Of a DNA stretch of 64,000 bases, positions 1 to 11,391 are shown one piece after another. Positions within the stretch are counted from its first letter, which is position 1. Each line of letters opens with the position of its first letter. The translations under genes and the position numbers were made by a program. Source of the DNA: Notospermus geniculatus (lineage: Eukaryota; Nemertea; Pilidiophora; Heteronemertea; Lineidae); contig NMRB01001707.1 of NCBI GenBank assembly GCA_002633025.1, positions 80,712 through 144,711 of the forward strand, written 5' to 3'. The notes under the pieces are model-generated. The model was not told the origin of the DNA and did not search any database. It saw only the letters and a program-made list of their open reading frames with translations.

Positions 1-234
1 ATGAAAAGTACTTTAAAAGACTGGGTTGCCCTAGCAACACCTGAAAAAAGGAAAATTCGAATGGAATGGAGGGAGCAGCAGCAAAGGAGAATGTCTCCCA
101 AAATGACACCAGCACGAATGAAATTGAAAAAGAACAAGACACCTCTTAAGATCCTAACTGGAACCCCTCCTGGGAAATTGATCAAGACTATGAGTAGGTT
201 TAACACCCCGCTGAAAAATGTACAGACACCATGA
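1..234 (+). CDS. C-terminal coding segment of a basic, Thr-Pro-rich protein (5' incomplete)
   Basis: The first 77 codons of the window are open and end at TGA 232-234. The reading frame may continue upstream of the window, so the ATG at base 1 need not be the true start. The peptide is very basic and proline-rich, with repeated Thr-Pro sites followed by Lys or Arg (TPEKRK, TPARMK, TPLKIL, TPPGKL, TPLKNV), and it ends in TP. Such sites are typical substrates of cyclin-dependent kinases and are common in tails of nuclear or mitotic proteins; that link is inference. I do not recognise the family. The roughly 4 kb downstream has no other coding signal, so this looks like the last exon followed by 3' UTR and repeats. 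The composition and clean stop favour a real exon, but no splice site can be checked. Confidence 0.5.
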   Translation: MKSTLKDWVALATPEKRKIRMEWREQQQRRMSPKMTPARMKLKKNKTPLKILTGTPPGKLIKTMSRFNTPLKNVQTP

Positions 235-811
235 GTGGATAATTATTATACTTAACTTGGCCATCCATTCAGATAAACAGTTGGCATCTACGGATTTCCC
301 CCCGAGTTATGCCTGCTGTACATGATCAAATTTTTCATCCATTTTCTTTTAAATTCAGATTTCTGGCCTATTGGGGCTTCAAATATAAAACCCGCATCTA
401 GGCCTTTTTTGCTGAGCATATTCAGAAAATTGGATGAAAAATTTGATCGTGTACAGCACTACAGGCATTGGACATCCGAGAAATAGAGAGCTTATCTCGG
501 TTTCCTTTATTTTGATATTACACACTGTAGACTGTGCTTGTATGCAATGATGACTTAGCAGCAACACAACCTGTAATACACAGTATCAGTTTCTGTATTT
601 TACTTACCTGTTCAGGTTTGTCTGTCTCACTGAACTTGTCAGTGTTGTTTAACATCAAATTAACTTCAGACTTGGTCATGTTGGTTAGCTGGCATTGCTT
701 ATCCATTCAGGAATACCATCGCTCAGTTACCTTCCTCAATGAGTAACTCTTCATGATTTCACTTATTGGGTCTATCTGTTGCCGACTTTCTATTGTCGCA
801 TTGCTTATCTT
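235..811. other. Non-coding stretch after the first gene
   Basis: No coding exon, RNA gene or clear repeat was seen. Short open frames here have no family features. It may be 3' UTR of the gene ending at 234. Confidence 0.4.
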
Positions 812-958
812 CCCTTACAGAAATGTGCCATGTGTAAATGACATTATACCACATGGTAATGGGCAAATTTTACACCAAAAATTTTTACACATTTTGGTGT
901 AAATTTTGCCCATTGCCACGTGGTAATGTCATTTACACATGGCACATTTTTGTAAGGG
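812..958. mobile_element. Fold-back MITE-like element
   Basis: Two nearly complementary arms start CCCTTACAGAAATGTGCC and end GGCACATTTTTGTAAGGG, leaving a short centre rich in ACACCAAAAATTTTTACAC. Total length is about 147 bp and nothing in it is coding. A fragment resembling one end (GTGGTACATTTTTGTAAGGG) recurs near 41580-41600. No certain target-site duplication was read. Confidence 0.75.
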
Positions 959-1789
959 TCATGTTCAAGAATAACGAAATTCAGTACTTTTCATGAGTAC
1001 CGACCGTAAGTTTTTTTTTTNTTGCCATTTGGTACGCTGTACAGTAGCATTGTTTTACTTCAGTATGAGTAGAGTGTTGTCACAAAGCAGCCATAATCAT
1101 GAGCCTATGTATTTTCCATTCCATTTAACTCTGGGAAGTGTAATATTCAGAAATGTATGCAACTGTCAATGAAAAGTCTCTACGCCCTGGTCAGGAATTC
1201 AACATGTTTTCGGTGCCATTATTCAAATTTCTTTTAAATTTGTTGTCATAAAACAAAGAAATGCCTCCCGGGTGATTTCCTGACGAAACAGGTTCGTTGG
1301 GAATGTTAAGTTTGGTCTCACTCCATGATTTCTCTGGATACATGTTGCATGACTGAAGAGTTGGGAGAATACAGCTCAGAGTCGCATACTTTCATATTGA
1401 ACCAGATTGATAAAAAAAATAATAAACCCATACATTCTATGCATCGTTCTGAAAGTGTTCTGTCATGTCTGATAAGAACGTGTGAGAAGGTTTTGAAACC
1501 TGAACCTGTGAATTCCTGTCAGAAGGTTTTGTTTCAAGGGGTGGGAAAATGCCAAAATCCTGGCACCTCTCCCCGAACTACTACATTCGCATTGAATTAC
1601 TGACCAGGGGAATACAGAGTTTTCATTGACCACTGCATTGGTCTATGCATTTCATTCATTTGCTTATTGAAAATGATTAGGGGGTTGCCAAGAGTTGTAA
1701 GTTGCACTGACGAATTGGGAACTCATACATTCACGACAAGTCAATGAACAATCAACTCTATAGTAGTAATACATGTAGTTCAGCTTTCA
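959..1789. other. Unannotated sequence
   Basis: Nothing recognisable apart from a T-run with one ambiguous base (N at 1021). The longest open frame (1325-1603) shows no family features. Confidence 0.4.
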
Positions 1790-3510
1790 TGCATTTTTCT
1801 CTAGTCAACATGGTGCAGATACATAGAAAATTGAAACCTTATCTGTGTTAATTCTGGGTGATTGTCAGGGGCAGCCTCAGTATTTCGTGACTGACAGATA
1901 AGTTTCTATGTTTGATTTTAAAACATCAAAGTGTGTCATTTTGTTAAGCTTGCCACTTATCTCATGTTTCTAGTCCATGTTGTATAATACATGAAAAATA
2001 GTGAACTAGGCCTATTTGTTTCTGATGAATTCTGGGTGACTGTCAGGGGCAGCCTCAGTATTTCAGATAGTTTCTGCATTTGATTAAATTATGTGTCACT
2101 TTGTTCGGCATGTCAGCTGTAACATGTGTCCATTTCTCTAGTCCATGGGTCATATGAATAAAAACTAGTGAATGCTTGAATTTTGCTGTGTAAATGCACT
2201 GGACAATTGATACATGTAGTCTTCATTCATATAACACTGTGTCGTGCAGTAGGAGACTTTACTGTCGTTAGAGACCACCTGTCAGCCATGACGTCCATAT
2301 CATTATGGGTGACGTTGTGGCGTGTATTTCTTGTCTGTGATGTTGGATTTTGTGATGTTCTAGGACACCTAACTGGTGACGACCTATGTCTGACGGCAAT
2401 AAAGTCTCCCATTACAAGCTTCTCAGTATTTCATGATGGACCGATAGTTTCCTGTATTTGATTTTACATCAAATCAATGTCATGAATGTGCCACGATTTT
2501 TTTGGCGTGCCAGTATTACATACATGTATGTAATTCTAGTCCGTGTCGTGCAATTACATGGAACATTTTGAATATTCTGGGTGACTGTCAGGGGCAGCCT
2601 CAGTATTTCTTGATGGAAAGATAGTTTTCTGTGTTCGATTTTAACATCAGTGGGTCGTATTTTTTTCATAAAGCGGTTCTATTGTTAGAACCGTCTTAGG
2701 CCGGTTCCAAGTGTAGTGGTGAAGTACACTTGGAACCAGCCTAAGACGGTTCAAATGGTAGAACCACTTTATGAATACGACCCAATGTGCCACACTTCTT
2801 TTGGCGTGCCAATGATCACATACCATGTATGTACTTCTAGTCCATGTCATGCAATTACATGGAACATTTTGTGAACTACTATTTCTTTCTGCTGAATTCT
2901 GGGTGATTGTCAGGGGCAGCCTCAGTATTTCATGATGGAAAGATAGTTTTGTGTGTTTGATTTTGACATCAATGTGCCACATTTTTTTCGGTGCGCCATT
3001 TATCACGTTAATGTTCCTAGTCCATGTCGTGCAATTACATTGAAGAACATTGTGAACTACTATTTGTTTCTGATGAATTCTGGGTGATTGTCAGGGGCAG
3101 CCTCAGTATTTCGTGATGGACAGATAGTTTCTACGTTTGATTAAATTATGTGTCACTTTGTTCGGCATGTCAGCTGTAACATGTGTCCATTTCTCTAGTC
3201 CATGGGTCATATGAATAAAAACTAGTGAATGGTTTGAATTTTGCTGTGTAAGTGCACTGGACAATGCTGTACATATCTTTAGTATTGATAGTCTTCATTC
3301 ATGAAACGCCGTGTCGTGCAGTGGGAGACTACTGTCATTAGAGACCACCCGTTAGCGGACCTCACATTAGCCATGACGTCCATATCATTATGGGTGACGT
3401 TGTGGCGTGTATTTCTTGTCTGTGATGTTGGATTTTGTGATGTTCTAGGACAGCTAACTGGTGATGCCCTCTGATGGCAATGAAGTCTCCCATTACATGG
3501 AAAATGTCAA
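1790..3510. repeat. Compound tandem repeat (about 180-bp units inside a roughly 1.04-kb duplication)
   Basis: A unit beginning GAATTCTGGGTGATTGTCAG and continuing GGCAGCCTCAGTATTTC recurs near 1850, 2030, 2575, 2893 and 3075, spaced by about 180 bp when insertions are discounted. A second block, with CATATCATTATGGGTGACG, occurs near 2290 and 3380. The stretch from 2030 is repeated from 3074, so a unit-plus-block module of about 1.04 kb has itself been duplicated. Stops in all frames make it non-coding. It may lie in the 3' region of the gene at the left edge. Confidence 0.8.
2652..2783. mobile_element. 132-bp fold-back MITE inside the tandem repeat
   Basis: The arms read GGGTCGTATTTTTTTCATAA and TTATGAATACGACCC, with internally paired segments around GTTCCAAGTGTA and TACACTTGGAAC. 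A related repeat unit at about 2960-2980 runs straight from ACATCA into ATGTGCCAC, the position where this element sits, which gives a paralogous empty site. Confidence 0.8.
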
Positions 3511-4531
3511 AATATTATAATGGGGCATGTGATATGTTTACACTGCACTAATTTTTGCAGTGCTGTACTCTGTGCGAACTGAGACAACCTCTTCTTGAAG
3601 AACTCGGCCCACGATTTTCTGGTCAATGAAGTTCGTGTGATCCGTCTTCTAATCTAAAACTGCTTTGGGTGATTTTTGGCATTGTATTGTAAACACGGCT
3701 GATGATGCATACATATCTCTAGTCTGAAGTTTGTATAATTGGCTTCTCAGACTCGGTTGTTTCAGTGCATCATGTACATATCATTTGGGTTTTTTTGCAT
3801 CATAATTTCCTATATTTAAATGATTTCATCTTGTGTGGATTGAAATCATTTCGTTCTAGTTTTTAGTTTTATCACTAACCAATATATTCTTATGACTTGT
3901 GGTGAATTGATTCAGTGTTCGTGTTCAGCTGGGTGGTAGGTCATGTTGTTATTTGATATCTTCAATGTCGTAATCAGTGGTTTAACCCTTTACATCCAAG
4001 GTGACTGTCAAAGTTGAATTTCAACCGAGAAAAAAGGGTTGAGGAAAAAAGGGTTAAGGAAGTGGGTGTGGTTGGGTGGGGCCCACTTCATTGTTTTCTT
4101 GCATGCAAATCAGCTGTATGTTCGTTGAATTGTAACGCCTCCACCTTATGTGCAGGTATGAAATTAGTCAGTACCGTGTTGTATTGTAGTGCTGGTTATA
4201 ATCTTTACATGTGGTCCCACTATTCGGTATTCTAGAGCTGTAGATGAAGGTTATTTCAATGAGTGGTTTACTTGACTGAACTACTGTGAGGACACTCTTT
4301 GTGTATAGTTCAAATCGTGCATGTCTGGTACCGTATACAAATAGCAAATGATGTATAGCTCTGGGGCCTTATGAATTACTAGAAATAGCATTACTTTTAA
4401 TCTAATCTTCAATTAAATGCCTGTGGTGGCCCTTCTAAAAGCTGATTTTATTGCAAGAAAACAGCATGTACTGTTGCAGGCTTCTCCATTGTGTAAACTT
4501 TGAATTGTACATGCTTTCACAAGTTGTACTA
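3511..4531. other. Unannotated sequence
   Basis: AT-rich, with no exon, RNA or clear repeat boundary. A short AAAAAAGGGTT direct repeat occurs at about 4029-4057. Confidence 0.4.
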
Positions 4532-4879
4532 CAGGGTGTCCGAGAAAGATGGCCGGGTTGCCTACCCAATGTAACCTTTGATTTGAGTCCGAGCCAAACT
4601 CGCAATAAACTGATTGTAATGAGAATGTCATTCGTTCCACTGGTTAACCAAACGTCTCAGACTCAGACTGATGCATGCCAATTGATTTGAACACGTAAAC
4701 CAGTCCTGGTGGACTCCTCGCCTCTTCAATTCAATGGTGATAACTTCACCAAAATTGAAGACGTAGACTGTATTTAAAGCTGTGATTGTTCACCAGTCTC
4801 CAGTGTATAATGCTCACGTTAACAATTTAATGTCTATAGTAGTGGGAGAGTGTACCTGGCAAACTTCTGAGACACCCTG
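4532..4879. mobile_element. Tc1/mariner-type MITE with TA target duplication
   Basis: TA at 4530-4531 is followed by CAGGGTGTC, and the right end is GACACCCTG followed by TA at 4880-4881. This matches the short CAGGGTGTC-type ends of mariner-like elements. The 348-bp interior has no transposase, so the element is non-autonomous. Confidence 0.65.
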
Positions 4880-4934
4880 TATGTGGAGTAATGTCTTTTG
4901 CAGTGACATGTTTTCAGTATGATGATCTACCACC

Positions 4935-4958
4935 CTGATGAGGCCTTAGGGCCGAAAC
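4935..4958 (+). ncRNA. Candidate hammerhead ribozyme core
   Basis: CTGATGA at 4935-4941 is followed by a perfect 4-bp stem GGCC-TTAG-GGCC (4942-4953) and then GAAAC (4954-4958). This is the conserved catalytic core and stem II of hammerhead ribozymes. Such motifs are known in Penelope-like elements and other retroelements. I could not assign stems I and III or the cleavage triplet by eye; CTACC at about 4928 and GGTAG at about 4992 can pair but do not place a canonical NUH site. Treat as a decayed or unusual copy until folded. Confidence 0.4.
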
Positions 4959-5303
4959 ACTTCAGTAGAACTTTGATAACCAACAATCCCGGTAGTTGTT
5001 TGATTTACTGGGACTTGCAACTGAAAGCAAGTATTTGTTATACTTTTGTAAGCTTCCAATTTACCACAACTGAATCATTCATACACCTGTTACCCAATTG
5101 TCGAGCGATCACAGCACCTCTAGTTATTCCATAAAAATAAACTTGCTCCGGTGACACTGCACCGGTGTCAGTACATTATGAATGATACATCGCGTTAGTA
5201 TTCTTCATATCATTGTACTATCTCTTGAACACTGAGATATCAGAACCAGTTGTTTTGGGGCAACTAAAGACACTGTGATCACTCGCCAACATTTTGTGTA
5301 TAA

Positions 5304-5617
5304 GGCTGCCGTTCCATAGAGTTAACGTTTTCACTTTTCCTATTTCATTTTTCACGATCTTTCATTTAGATGGGTTGGTTCCACAGAATTCACGCCCAAA
5401 AGAATGAGCATGTTCATTCCTCGAGTCACGGGTGATTTTCATTTATTCACGCATGAAATGAATCGCACTTGTTTGCAGGTAGAAAAATGATGCCTATGGA
5501 ACCCGCATCATAAGAAATACATTACCCAATCTTCGGTTCACCCGTGAAACATTCACGCTTAAACCATGCAAAAAGGCCGATGAATCGTGAAAACGTGAAC
5601 TCTATGGAATGGGAGCC
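5304..5617. mobile_element. Fold-back MITE, about 314 bp
   Basis: The left end GGCTGCCGTTCCATAGAGTT is mirrored on the right by AACTCTATGGAATGGGAGCC, and GTTTTCAC/GTGAAAAC extends the arms. It is non-coding, with no sure target duplication. Confidence 0.6.
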
Positions 5618-5896
5618 AATTTTCTTCTGTGAATTCCTCTTATTTTTTTGTGCTGATAATCTCCAGGCTCATCTTGTTCCTTTAGCACTGTGGCTGTATT
5701 TTTTCTGTGCTGCTGGGAGTGTCGGTGGGGAAATTCTTTTGTCGTGTCCCACCCTGCGAAGTGATCTGTCACGTAGAAAAATTGGTCTAGATATCATATC
5801 AATATACTGTATTGTGTAAATTTACTTATTTTATACGTGACGCTGTCATCGCAGTTGTGTTGTGAATAGATCTGTTATTGTATATATACCACAAGT

Positions 5897-6501
5897 ATGG
5901 GTGATAGGCAAGTCCTTGTTTTGGGACATAGTATTGTGAGGAGGTTGAAGGAATTTATTTCAGATCCTTCAACCCTCAGTCATCACAGATTCAACTTTAA
6001 AGAAAATGTACATAATCTTGGTCTAAGCGATTGCAATGTCAATTTTTTGGGGATAGGGGGTCTGAAGGTCCACCAGATGTGGTGGAATTCATGCATTGTG
6101 CAGACATTGAACAGTTTGAGACCCTCTATCGTTATTCTTCAGGTAGGAGGCAACGATATTTCTGGGAGACGCCGCATTGTGGATCCCGAGCACATCGCTC
6201 AAGAAATTCTTGCCTATTCAGATCATTTATTGCAAACCTTTGGGGTCCAGAAGGTGATCGTTTGTTCTTTGATTCCTAGGCAAAAATGCCCTTTTTTTAT
6301 AATGGTGATGTGCACGAGGCCAATTTGCTCCTCCGAGAGATCCTGAGGGAAAAGTCTCTCTCGATAGTGTATCATCACCATAAATCTATTTGGCAGACGG
6401 GTCTGCATCTTAAAGATGGGGTCCATTTTAACTCTTCTGGGAATTTTATTCTCATGAAGAGTATCCGGGGGGCAATTCTAAATTCCCTGAAAACATTTTA
6501 A
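5897..6501 (+). pseudogene. SGNH/GDSL-hydrolase-like reading frame with one frameshift
   Basis: The first segment, from ATG 5897, contains VLVLGHSIVRRL, which matches SGNH block I with the nucleophile serine in a GHS context, and then ILQVGGNDIS, which matches the block III Gly-x-Asn-Asp. At the T-run near 6290-6297 the frame must shift by -1. The second segment then runs to TAA 6499-6501 and holds DGVHFNSSGN, matching block V with Asp and His. Together they give about 200 residues, close to a complete SGNH domain. No signal peptide or intron is seen. GHS-type SGNH domains occur in many copies in invertebrate genomes, including in some retroelements such as Ngaro/DIRS-like elements, so this may be a transposon gene; that is inference. 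The break could be decay, a sequencing indel or a programmed -1 shift. Confidence 0.6.
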
Positions 6502-6530
6502 TGTCATGTGGTCTTTTTTCTTCTTTTTAA

Positions 6531-6909
6531 AGGGAGACATCCGAAAGATATTGCCCGGCGGGCACCTTTGTTTTTGTTTTGATCTGCATAGTGTCACCGT
6601 CGATAACAGATGGCGCTGTGCATTATGGCACAGGCCCCGAGAGAGCTATCAGTGAATACAGAACACGTATCCAACTAAAAAATGGTGCATGTAGTTCATA
6701 AAAAACACACCACCCACGAATTAGTGAGCTTGGTGTGCACTTTGTACAAACTAGCATTTTTTGGTTGGATACGTGGTCTAAATTCACTGATTGCTCTCTC
6801 GGGGCCTGTGTAATAATGCACAGCGCCATCTGTTAATCGAAGGCGACACTATGCAGATCAAAACAAAAACAAAGGTGCCCGCCGGGCAATATCTTTTGGA
6901 TGTCTCCCT
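6531..6909. mobile_element. TTAA-flanked fold-back element (piggyBac/Kolobok-like MITE)
   Basis: TTAA at 6527-6530 and at 6910-6913 flank arms that begin AGGGAGACATCC and end GGATGTCTCCCT. The arms pair over about 150 bp each, passing through GATATTGCCCGGCGGGCACC and ACAGATGGCGCTGTGCATTA. There is no coding capacity. It starts only about 25 bp after the SGNH-like frame. The exact TTAA duplication points to a TTAA-specific transposase supplied in trans. Confidence 0.9.
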
Positions 6910-6914
6910 TTAAA

Positions 6915-7436
6915 GTTAAACATTGCATCGCTTAGTCTTAAGTCATACTCAACTTTTTGTATAGAAGGTGCTGCTGGTTTTCGTCAATTGAGGTATTCAT
7001 GAGAATTGCGATCCTTGATGAAATGGAGAAAGCTGTGAAGCTGCAAACTGCAGCGTTTATTCTGTACAGCACAACGAATAATCCCTGCAGTTTGCAAGTG
7101 CGTAGCTTGTTCATTTTCCCTAGGATCACAACTCGGATTCTTCAAGTGACGAAAAGGAATATATTATATGTCTACATGTATTGCTGAAGTATTACTGAAC
7201 TGTGTACATTCCAAGTCCAAAGGTGTATCTGTGGTGGTCTAGGAAAACACGGTAGAAGTTGAATGGTCAACAAGGGCTGTCAGATTGCCTGTGCATTGAT
7301 CTACTAGGCTTCGCTACTGTTTACCTGTTACAAAGTGCATTTCAGCTCTTGATATCTGCAGGTTCACCATGTCCATTAACACTTTCCTCATTATGTGACA
7401 TCTGCCAGGTTTTCCGAGACTGCCAGACATAGGGTC
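6915..7436. other. Unannotated sequence
   Basis: Apart from a short CTGCAAACTGCAG near-palindrome around 7040, nothing is recognised. Confidence 0.35.
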
Positions 7437-7553
7437 GATTTCACAGAGGGCATTTAAGACTTTGACGCATGTAACTTCGTCAAATGCCTGGTGGAAGTGC
7501 GTGCATTGAGTTAAGTTGCAAGCGTCGAAGTCTTAAATGTGCTTGGAGAAATC
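7437..7553. repeat. Short inverted repeat, MITE-like
   Basis: GATTTCACAGAGGGCATTTA on the left is mirrored by TAAATGTGCTTGGAGAAATC on the right, and AAGACTTTGACGC pairs with GCGTCGAAGTCTT. Non-coding. Confidence 0.55.
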
Positions 7554-7845
7554 AGCAAATATTGTCTTAAATGTCTGTAAGGAGTCCAGTATTACCACTT
7601 TTTCTTGACAGCCGTCAACACTGCGCCACTGTCCGTCCAGGTACTAACTACGTTGTCAGTGAGTCGACCCGCTTTACGACATACATTTTGTAATGCATTT
7701 TTGTACTTCGTCTTACTGCAACTTGGTCACAATAAACTTGGATTGGAGTACCGGAAGAATCATTTTACTGCCGACATACGACAGCATTCGCATTTTCACT
7801 TGTATATATTCCGTGCTCTGAAATGTACTGTACAAACGTTTTCAT

Positions 7846-8256
7846 ATACTGTATCCGATGTGTTTAGTGGCCGTGGCCGGAAAGATCGCCGTGCCTAGAT
7901 TTTCTAATAACACACGTTCCCGGCAAGTTATAAAATGCAATCTAACAAAAGGGCCCGTAGTAGTGCTTGATTCGCAATCCTACATAGTCATGTTCGGCAA
8001 CTACCTCGGGATGGAGAACTGAAGAGAAAATAACATACCAAGTTCATACAAACAAGATTACTTGAAGCTTGACTCGCGCTTCATTTAAGGGAAAAACGAC
8101 ATGGGCCGTCAGATCAATGTGGTTGTGTAAAGTTACGCTTCAAGGGCATTTTTGTTGCGCCTATGTTCTACTTGCTGACCGGGAACGTGTATAATTAGAA
8201 AATCTAGGCCCGACGATCTTCCCGGTCGCGGCCACTAAACACATCGGATACAGTAT
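7846..8256. mobile_element. Fold-back element, about 411 bp
   Basis: The left arm begins ATACTGTATCCGATGTGTTT and the right arm ends AAACACATCGGATACAGTAT. The arms stay similar for about 80 bp, including CCTAGATTTTCTAAT/ATTAGAAAATCTAGG. No transposase. Confidence 0.75.
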
Positions 8257-8738
8257 GTAGGTATTATTTTTTTACTTTTGTATAAACAAATAAAATATTT
8301 TCATTACAAATTAACCAATGTTTCATTGTTCTGTTAGTGTTTCTCTAAACAGATAGAGAATTGTTCTGGAATTTCTGTAAAAGAAATGCTATATTGTAGT
8401 CCCCCCCCGAAACAGGTTTTCATTAAAATGGCGCAACTCCATCTGCATAAGCTGCTAGCTGATTCCTATCCCATGCATTCACAGGAGTGAATGCACTTCG
8501 CAGTGCAAATTGTACCCATGATTGTTTGGACTACTATCCTGGTGGACTTCAACAACAGTTACACGAGTTTACTTTCGATCTATGGTGATGTACCAATAGT
8601 CCCTTGAGTCCATTATCCATTTACTGATCACCACTCTCTGGGTGGCACCAGCAAAATCGTATAAAAAACAACACTGCCTGACAAGGGAACCCTGATACAT
8701 AGGGCAGGTACTTATCAAATAATTACCTATGTGAGGTT
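8257..8738. other. Unannotated sequence
   Basis: Only a short C homopolymer at about 8401 stands out. Confidence 0.35.
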
Positions 8739-8897
8739 CCTAAAGCGGGTGATCCACTGTCACGATTTTGGCTTGAGACGGGGTTGCGTTCCCTTGCGGT
8801 TACCTTATAAGGACTTCCAATTGCCATATAAGGTGATTGCAAGGGAACGCAACACCTTCTCAAGCCAAGATCGCGACAGTGGATTCGCCGCTTAAGG
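8739..8897. mobile_element. Fold-back MITE, about 159 bp
   Basis: CCTAAAGCGGGTGATCCACT on the left pairs with AGTGGATTCGCCGCTTAAGG on the right. GGTTGCGTTCCCTTGC pairs with GCAAGGGAACGCAAC nearer the centre. Non-coding. Confidence 0.75.
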
Positions 8898-9189
8898 CAT
8901 GTGTGAAAGCAATCGCATCCCCGGGAACCAAAGTCCGGTCTCATTGTTCAACGTGGGATTAGAATATATGGCTAAAGAGACCATGACCATTCGAATATAA
9001 CCTTACAATAGCGGGCTATTGTTTGGCGGACTTGCATTCCTAGGACACATATTCCTCTCACACCAAGATGGGCTACACGGTGCACTGACACGCCGGCAAA
9101 CGATGGCTCCACAAAGGAATCAAGATCATGAAACCTTTGTTTGCCGCCGTGTCGATGTAGCATGTAGCTCTACGTGAACCCAGTGTGAT

Positions 9190-9350
9190 AAAATCTAATG
9201 CCCCCACCCGCCTGATGTCCCCCTGCATTGCTTGTCACACACAGGATTAAGGGTCTTGGTCTCTCTGGAGTCCTATTCAATGGTGCCGCTTAATCCGTAA
9301 ATGTATTGTTGGGGGACATCACATATCAGGGGACATTAAATTCTACTACA
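9190..9350. repeat. C/G-rich inverted repeat with GATGTCCCC motifs
   Basis: Left segments TCTAATGCCCCC and GATGTCCCCCTGCA face GGGGGACATCA and GGGGACATTAAA on the right. It is probably a decayed fold-back element. Confidence 0.45.
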
Positions 9351-9929
9351 CCAGCCTTAGGCTAGAGAATTTTGCATTGTTGAATGTTGCTAGATCACCA
9401 ATGGCACTTCAATCCTTTGGAGTTGCTCTTACTCGTGATAATTATGGTGTAACAGTAACTAATGTCCCCTTGAAAAAAGTGTCCTTGTCCCTTGTTCAAT
9501 GATGTTTTAAAATTGAGCCATGATACACTCCCAATACCATACTCGTGTACAAAAACTGAATCCGGCCCGGTAGTGTGTAGCTCTATGTAATAGGGGCCCT
9601 GGGGCATCTTGCTACTGTAACACTAGGATAGTCCATTGAGGATAACTTCAACCCCTTTCAGATGTGCAGCTGTACTACTACGGTGGACTTAATCAGCAGT
9701 AACAGCAGATGCAGAATTTCCTGACGGATGACCATGGGAATTCCCTTGAATGAGGATGAAACCTGTTCTGGACACCGTCTGCACACTAGGGCCTTGTCTT
9801 GAGTAAAGTTGTCTCGGGACAAGTTTGTCTCCAACCTTTCTAGCTTAGATTGCTTACATTTATCTATCTCACACCTCAAGTAAATTTCCGCGGATGCCAT
9901 TGGCCAAATCCCGTCACATCATCTCCGAG
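9351..9929. other. Unannotated sequence with one TE-like patch
   Basis: TTGTCTTGAGTAAAGTTGTC and TCGGGACAAGTTTGTCTC at about 9797-9835 resemble the interior of the element at 10379-10677. The rest has nothing recognisable. Confidence 0.35.
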
Positions 9930-10170
9930 AATTTCAATGTCCCCCTCCGGAGGTCACCAAACACGGGACATCACGCCCCCACAGCTGGGAAAACTGTATT
10001 CTTTTTGACAAACCCTTTCTCTGCAGCATCCCTATAATGGACTTATGGTGCACGAGATAAAAAATGTTGCCCTCATTGTGGGGAGATGTCCCCCCCNCCC
10101 CCCCCCCCCCCATGAAAATATGAGGAGTATCATCCCAGCGGGGAATATTTGCTATGTCTCCCTCCATTTC
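9930..10170. repeat. C-rich GGGACAT-type repeat with a poly-C run
   Basis: CAATGTCCCCCTCC, GGGACATCACGCCCCC and GGGGAGATGTCCCC recur. The stretch contains a run of about 24 C broken by one N at 10097, probably an unresolved homopolymer. Confidence 0.5.
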
Positions 10171-10378
10171 GGGCAACATTTTTATAATACCTATGGAACA
10201 CTTTAGACAAAAAAACTAGAAAGGTTTTATGGATTTGGGCAGGTTCAATAGCGTCCACAGTCAACAGTCAAGATTATCCTGCTGAGTGTGGACTATGTTT
10301 TGTAAAGCATAGTGTCGTCACCAAGTGATCCAGGGCCAAGCGCGTAGCGGTATACCAAGGATCACAGTTCAAGAAATA

Positions 10379-10677
10379 AGCTACGTCTACACGGAGCATT
10401 TTAGCTCCAGTTAACCGTCTACACGGGGCCTTGTCTCGAGACAGTTGTCGTGTAGACGCACTCGCCTGTCTGTCTCGGGACAAAGGCCTATATTGGTTCC
10501 CTATTTATTGATAAATACGGCACGAATGACGTAATGGAATGGACGTCACATGGCGCGCAGTGTTGAAAACACCGTCACGTCATGCATCCGTGTAGACGCT
10601 CCGTTACTTGTCTCGGGTTATTTTGTCTCGAGACAAAGTTGACCCGAGACAAATTAGTCTCTCGTGTAGACGTAGCT
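10379..10677. mobile_element. Fold-back MITE, about 299 bp
   Basis: The termini are AGCTACGTCTACACGGAG and CTCGTGTAGACGTAGCT. Inner copies of GTCTACACGGGG and of the palindromic GTCTCGAGAC recur. It also contains CRE-like GACGTCAC and GTCACGTCA sites. Non-coding. Confidence 0.7.
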
Positions 10678-11107
10678 ATAATCTCTAAAATCTCTAATGT
10701 AATTCTAGATGGGGAGTTAAGACTAGTAAGATTCATATCTGATTCAAACATTTATTACTTCACTTCATCTGCAGCCGAGATCTTTCACAGTATTCACTAG
10801 TTAAATACATGTACTAGTACAGTGTAAATCAGACAACTTCCTGAGATACATGTAGAACTTCATAGTTATCACAGTTCCAACACCAGGTTCAAGCTAATTA
10901 ACTCATGGAAAGAAACGAGAATCAGTACTGAACATACACATGACAAGAAAAAACAATTGCCTACTCTAAAGCCTAGCCCACATTTGCAGCAAAACTCAAT
11001 GCGTTAGGGGTGTTTTTAAAATTGTTTTTAAAGTCGAATCGTCCAAAGTTGACTGACCCAATGCAGTCGAATCGTCATTCAACCAGGACAGTCGATTTTA
11101 ACACCAT

Positions 11108-11391
11108 ATTGGTTCCCTCAGGCACCGCTAGGTTGAAAGGTGACTTCGGTAGCGACCGCCATTTTGTTGAGACTCATTATCATAATCTGGGGATTCCCTT
11201 GTCACATGTCTGACATCCTGCCAATCGGCCATGTTGACATTTTCTGAACATGTCGGTTTGTTTGGGATTCTCCATTCTAATCAGGTCATTCTGTTTCTAA
11301 ATATAGCATCGGGGCGAAAAAATTAGCCCCGAAGATGGCGGCCGCTACCGAAGTCACCTTTCAACCTAGCGGTGACTGAGGGAACCAAAAT
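11108..11391. mobile_element. Fold-back MITE, about 284 bp
   Basis: The left arm ATTGGTTCCCTCAGGCACCG and CTAGGTTGAAAGGTGACTTC pair with GAAGTCACCTTTCAACCTAG and CGGTGACTGAGGGAACCAAA at the right end. The arms reach about 55 bp. Non-coding. Confidence 0.8.

Noticed and set aside
5544-5819. 91-codon frame with hydrophobic stretch
   Set aside because: It starts inside a MITE and shows no family features.
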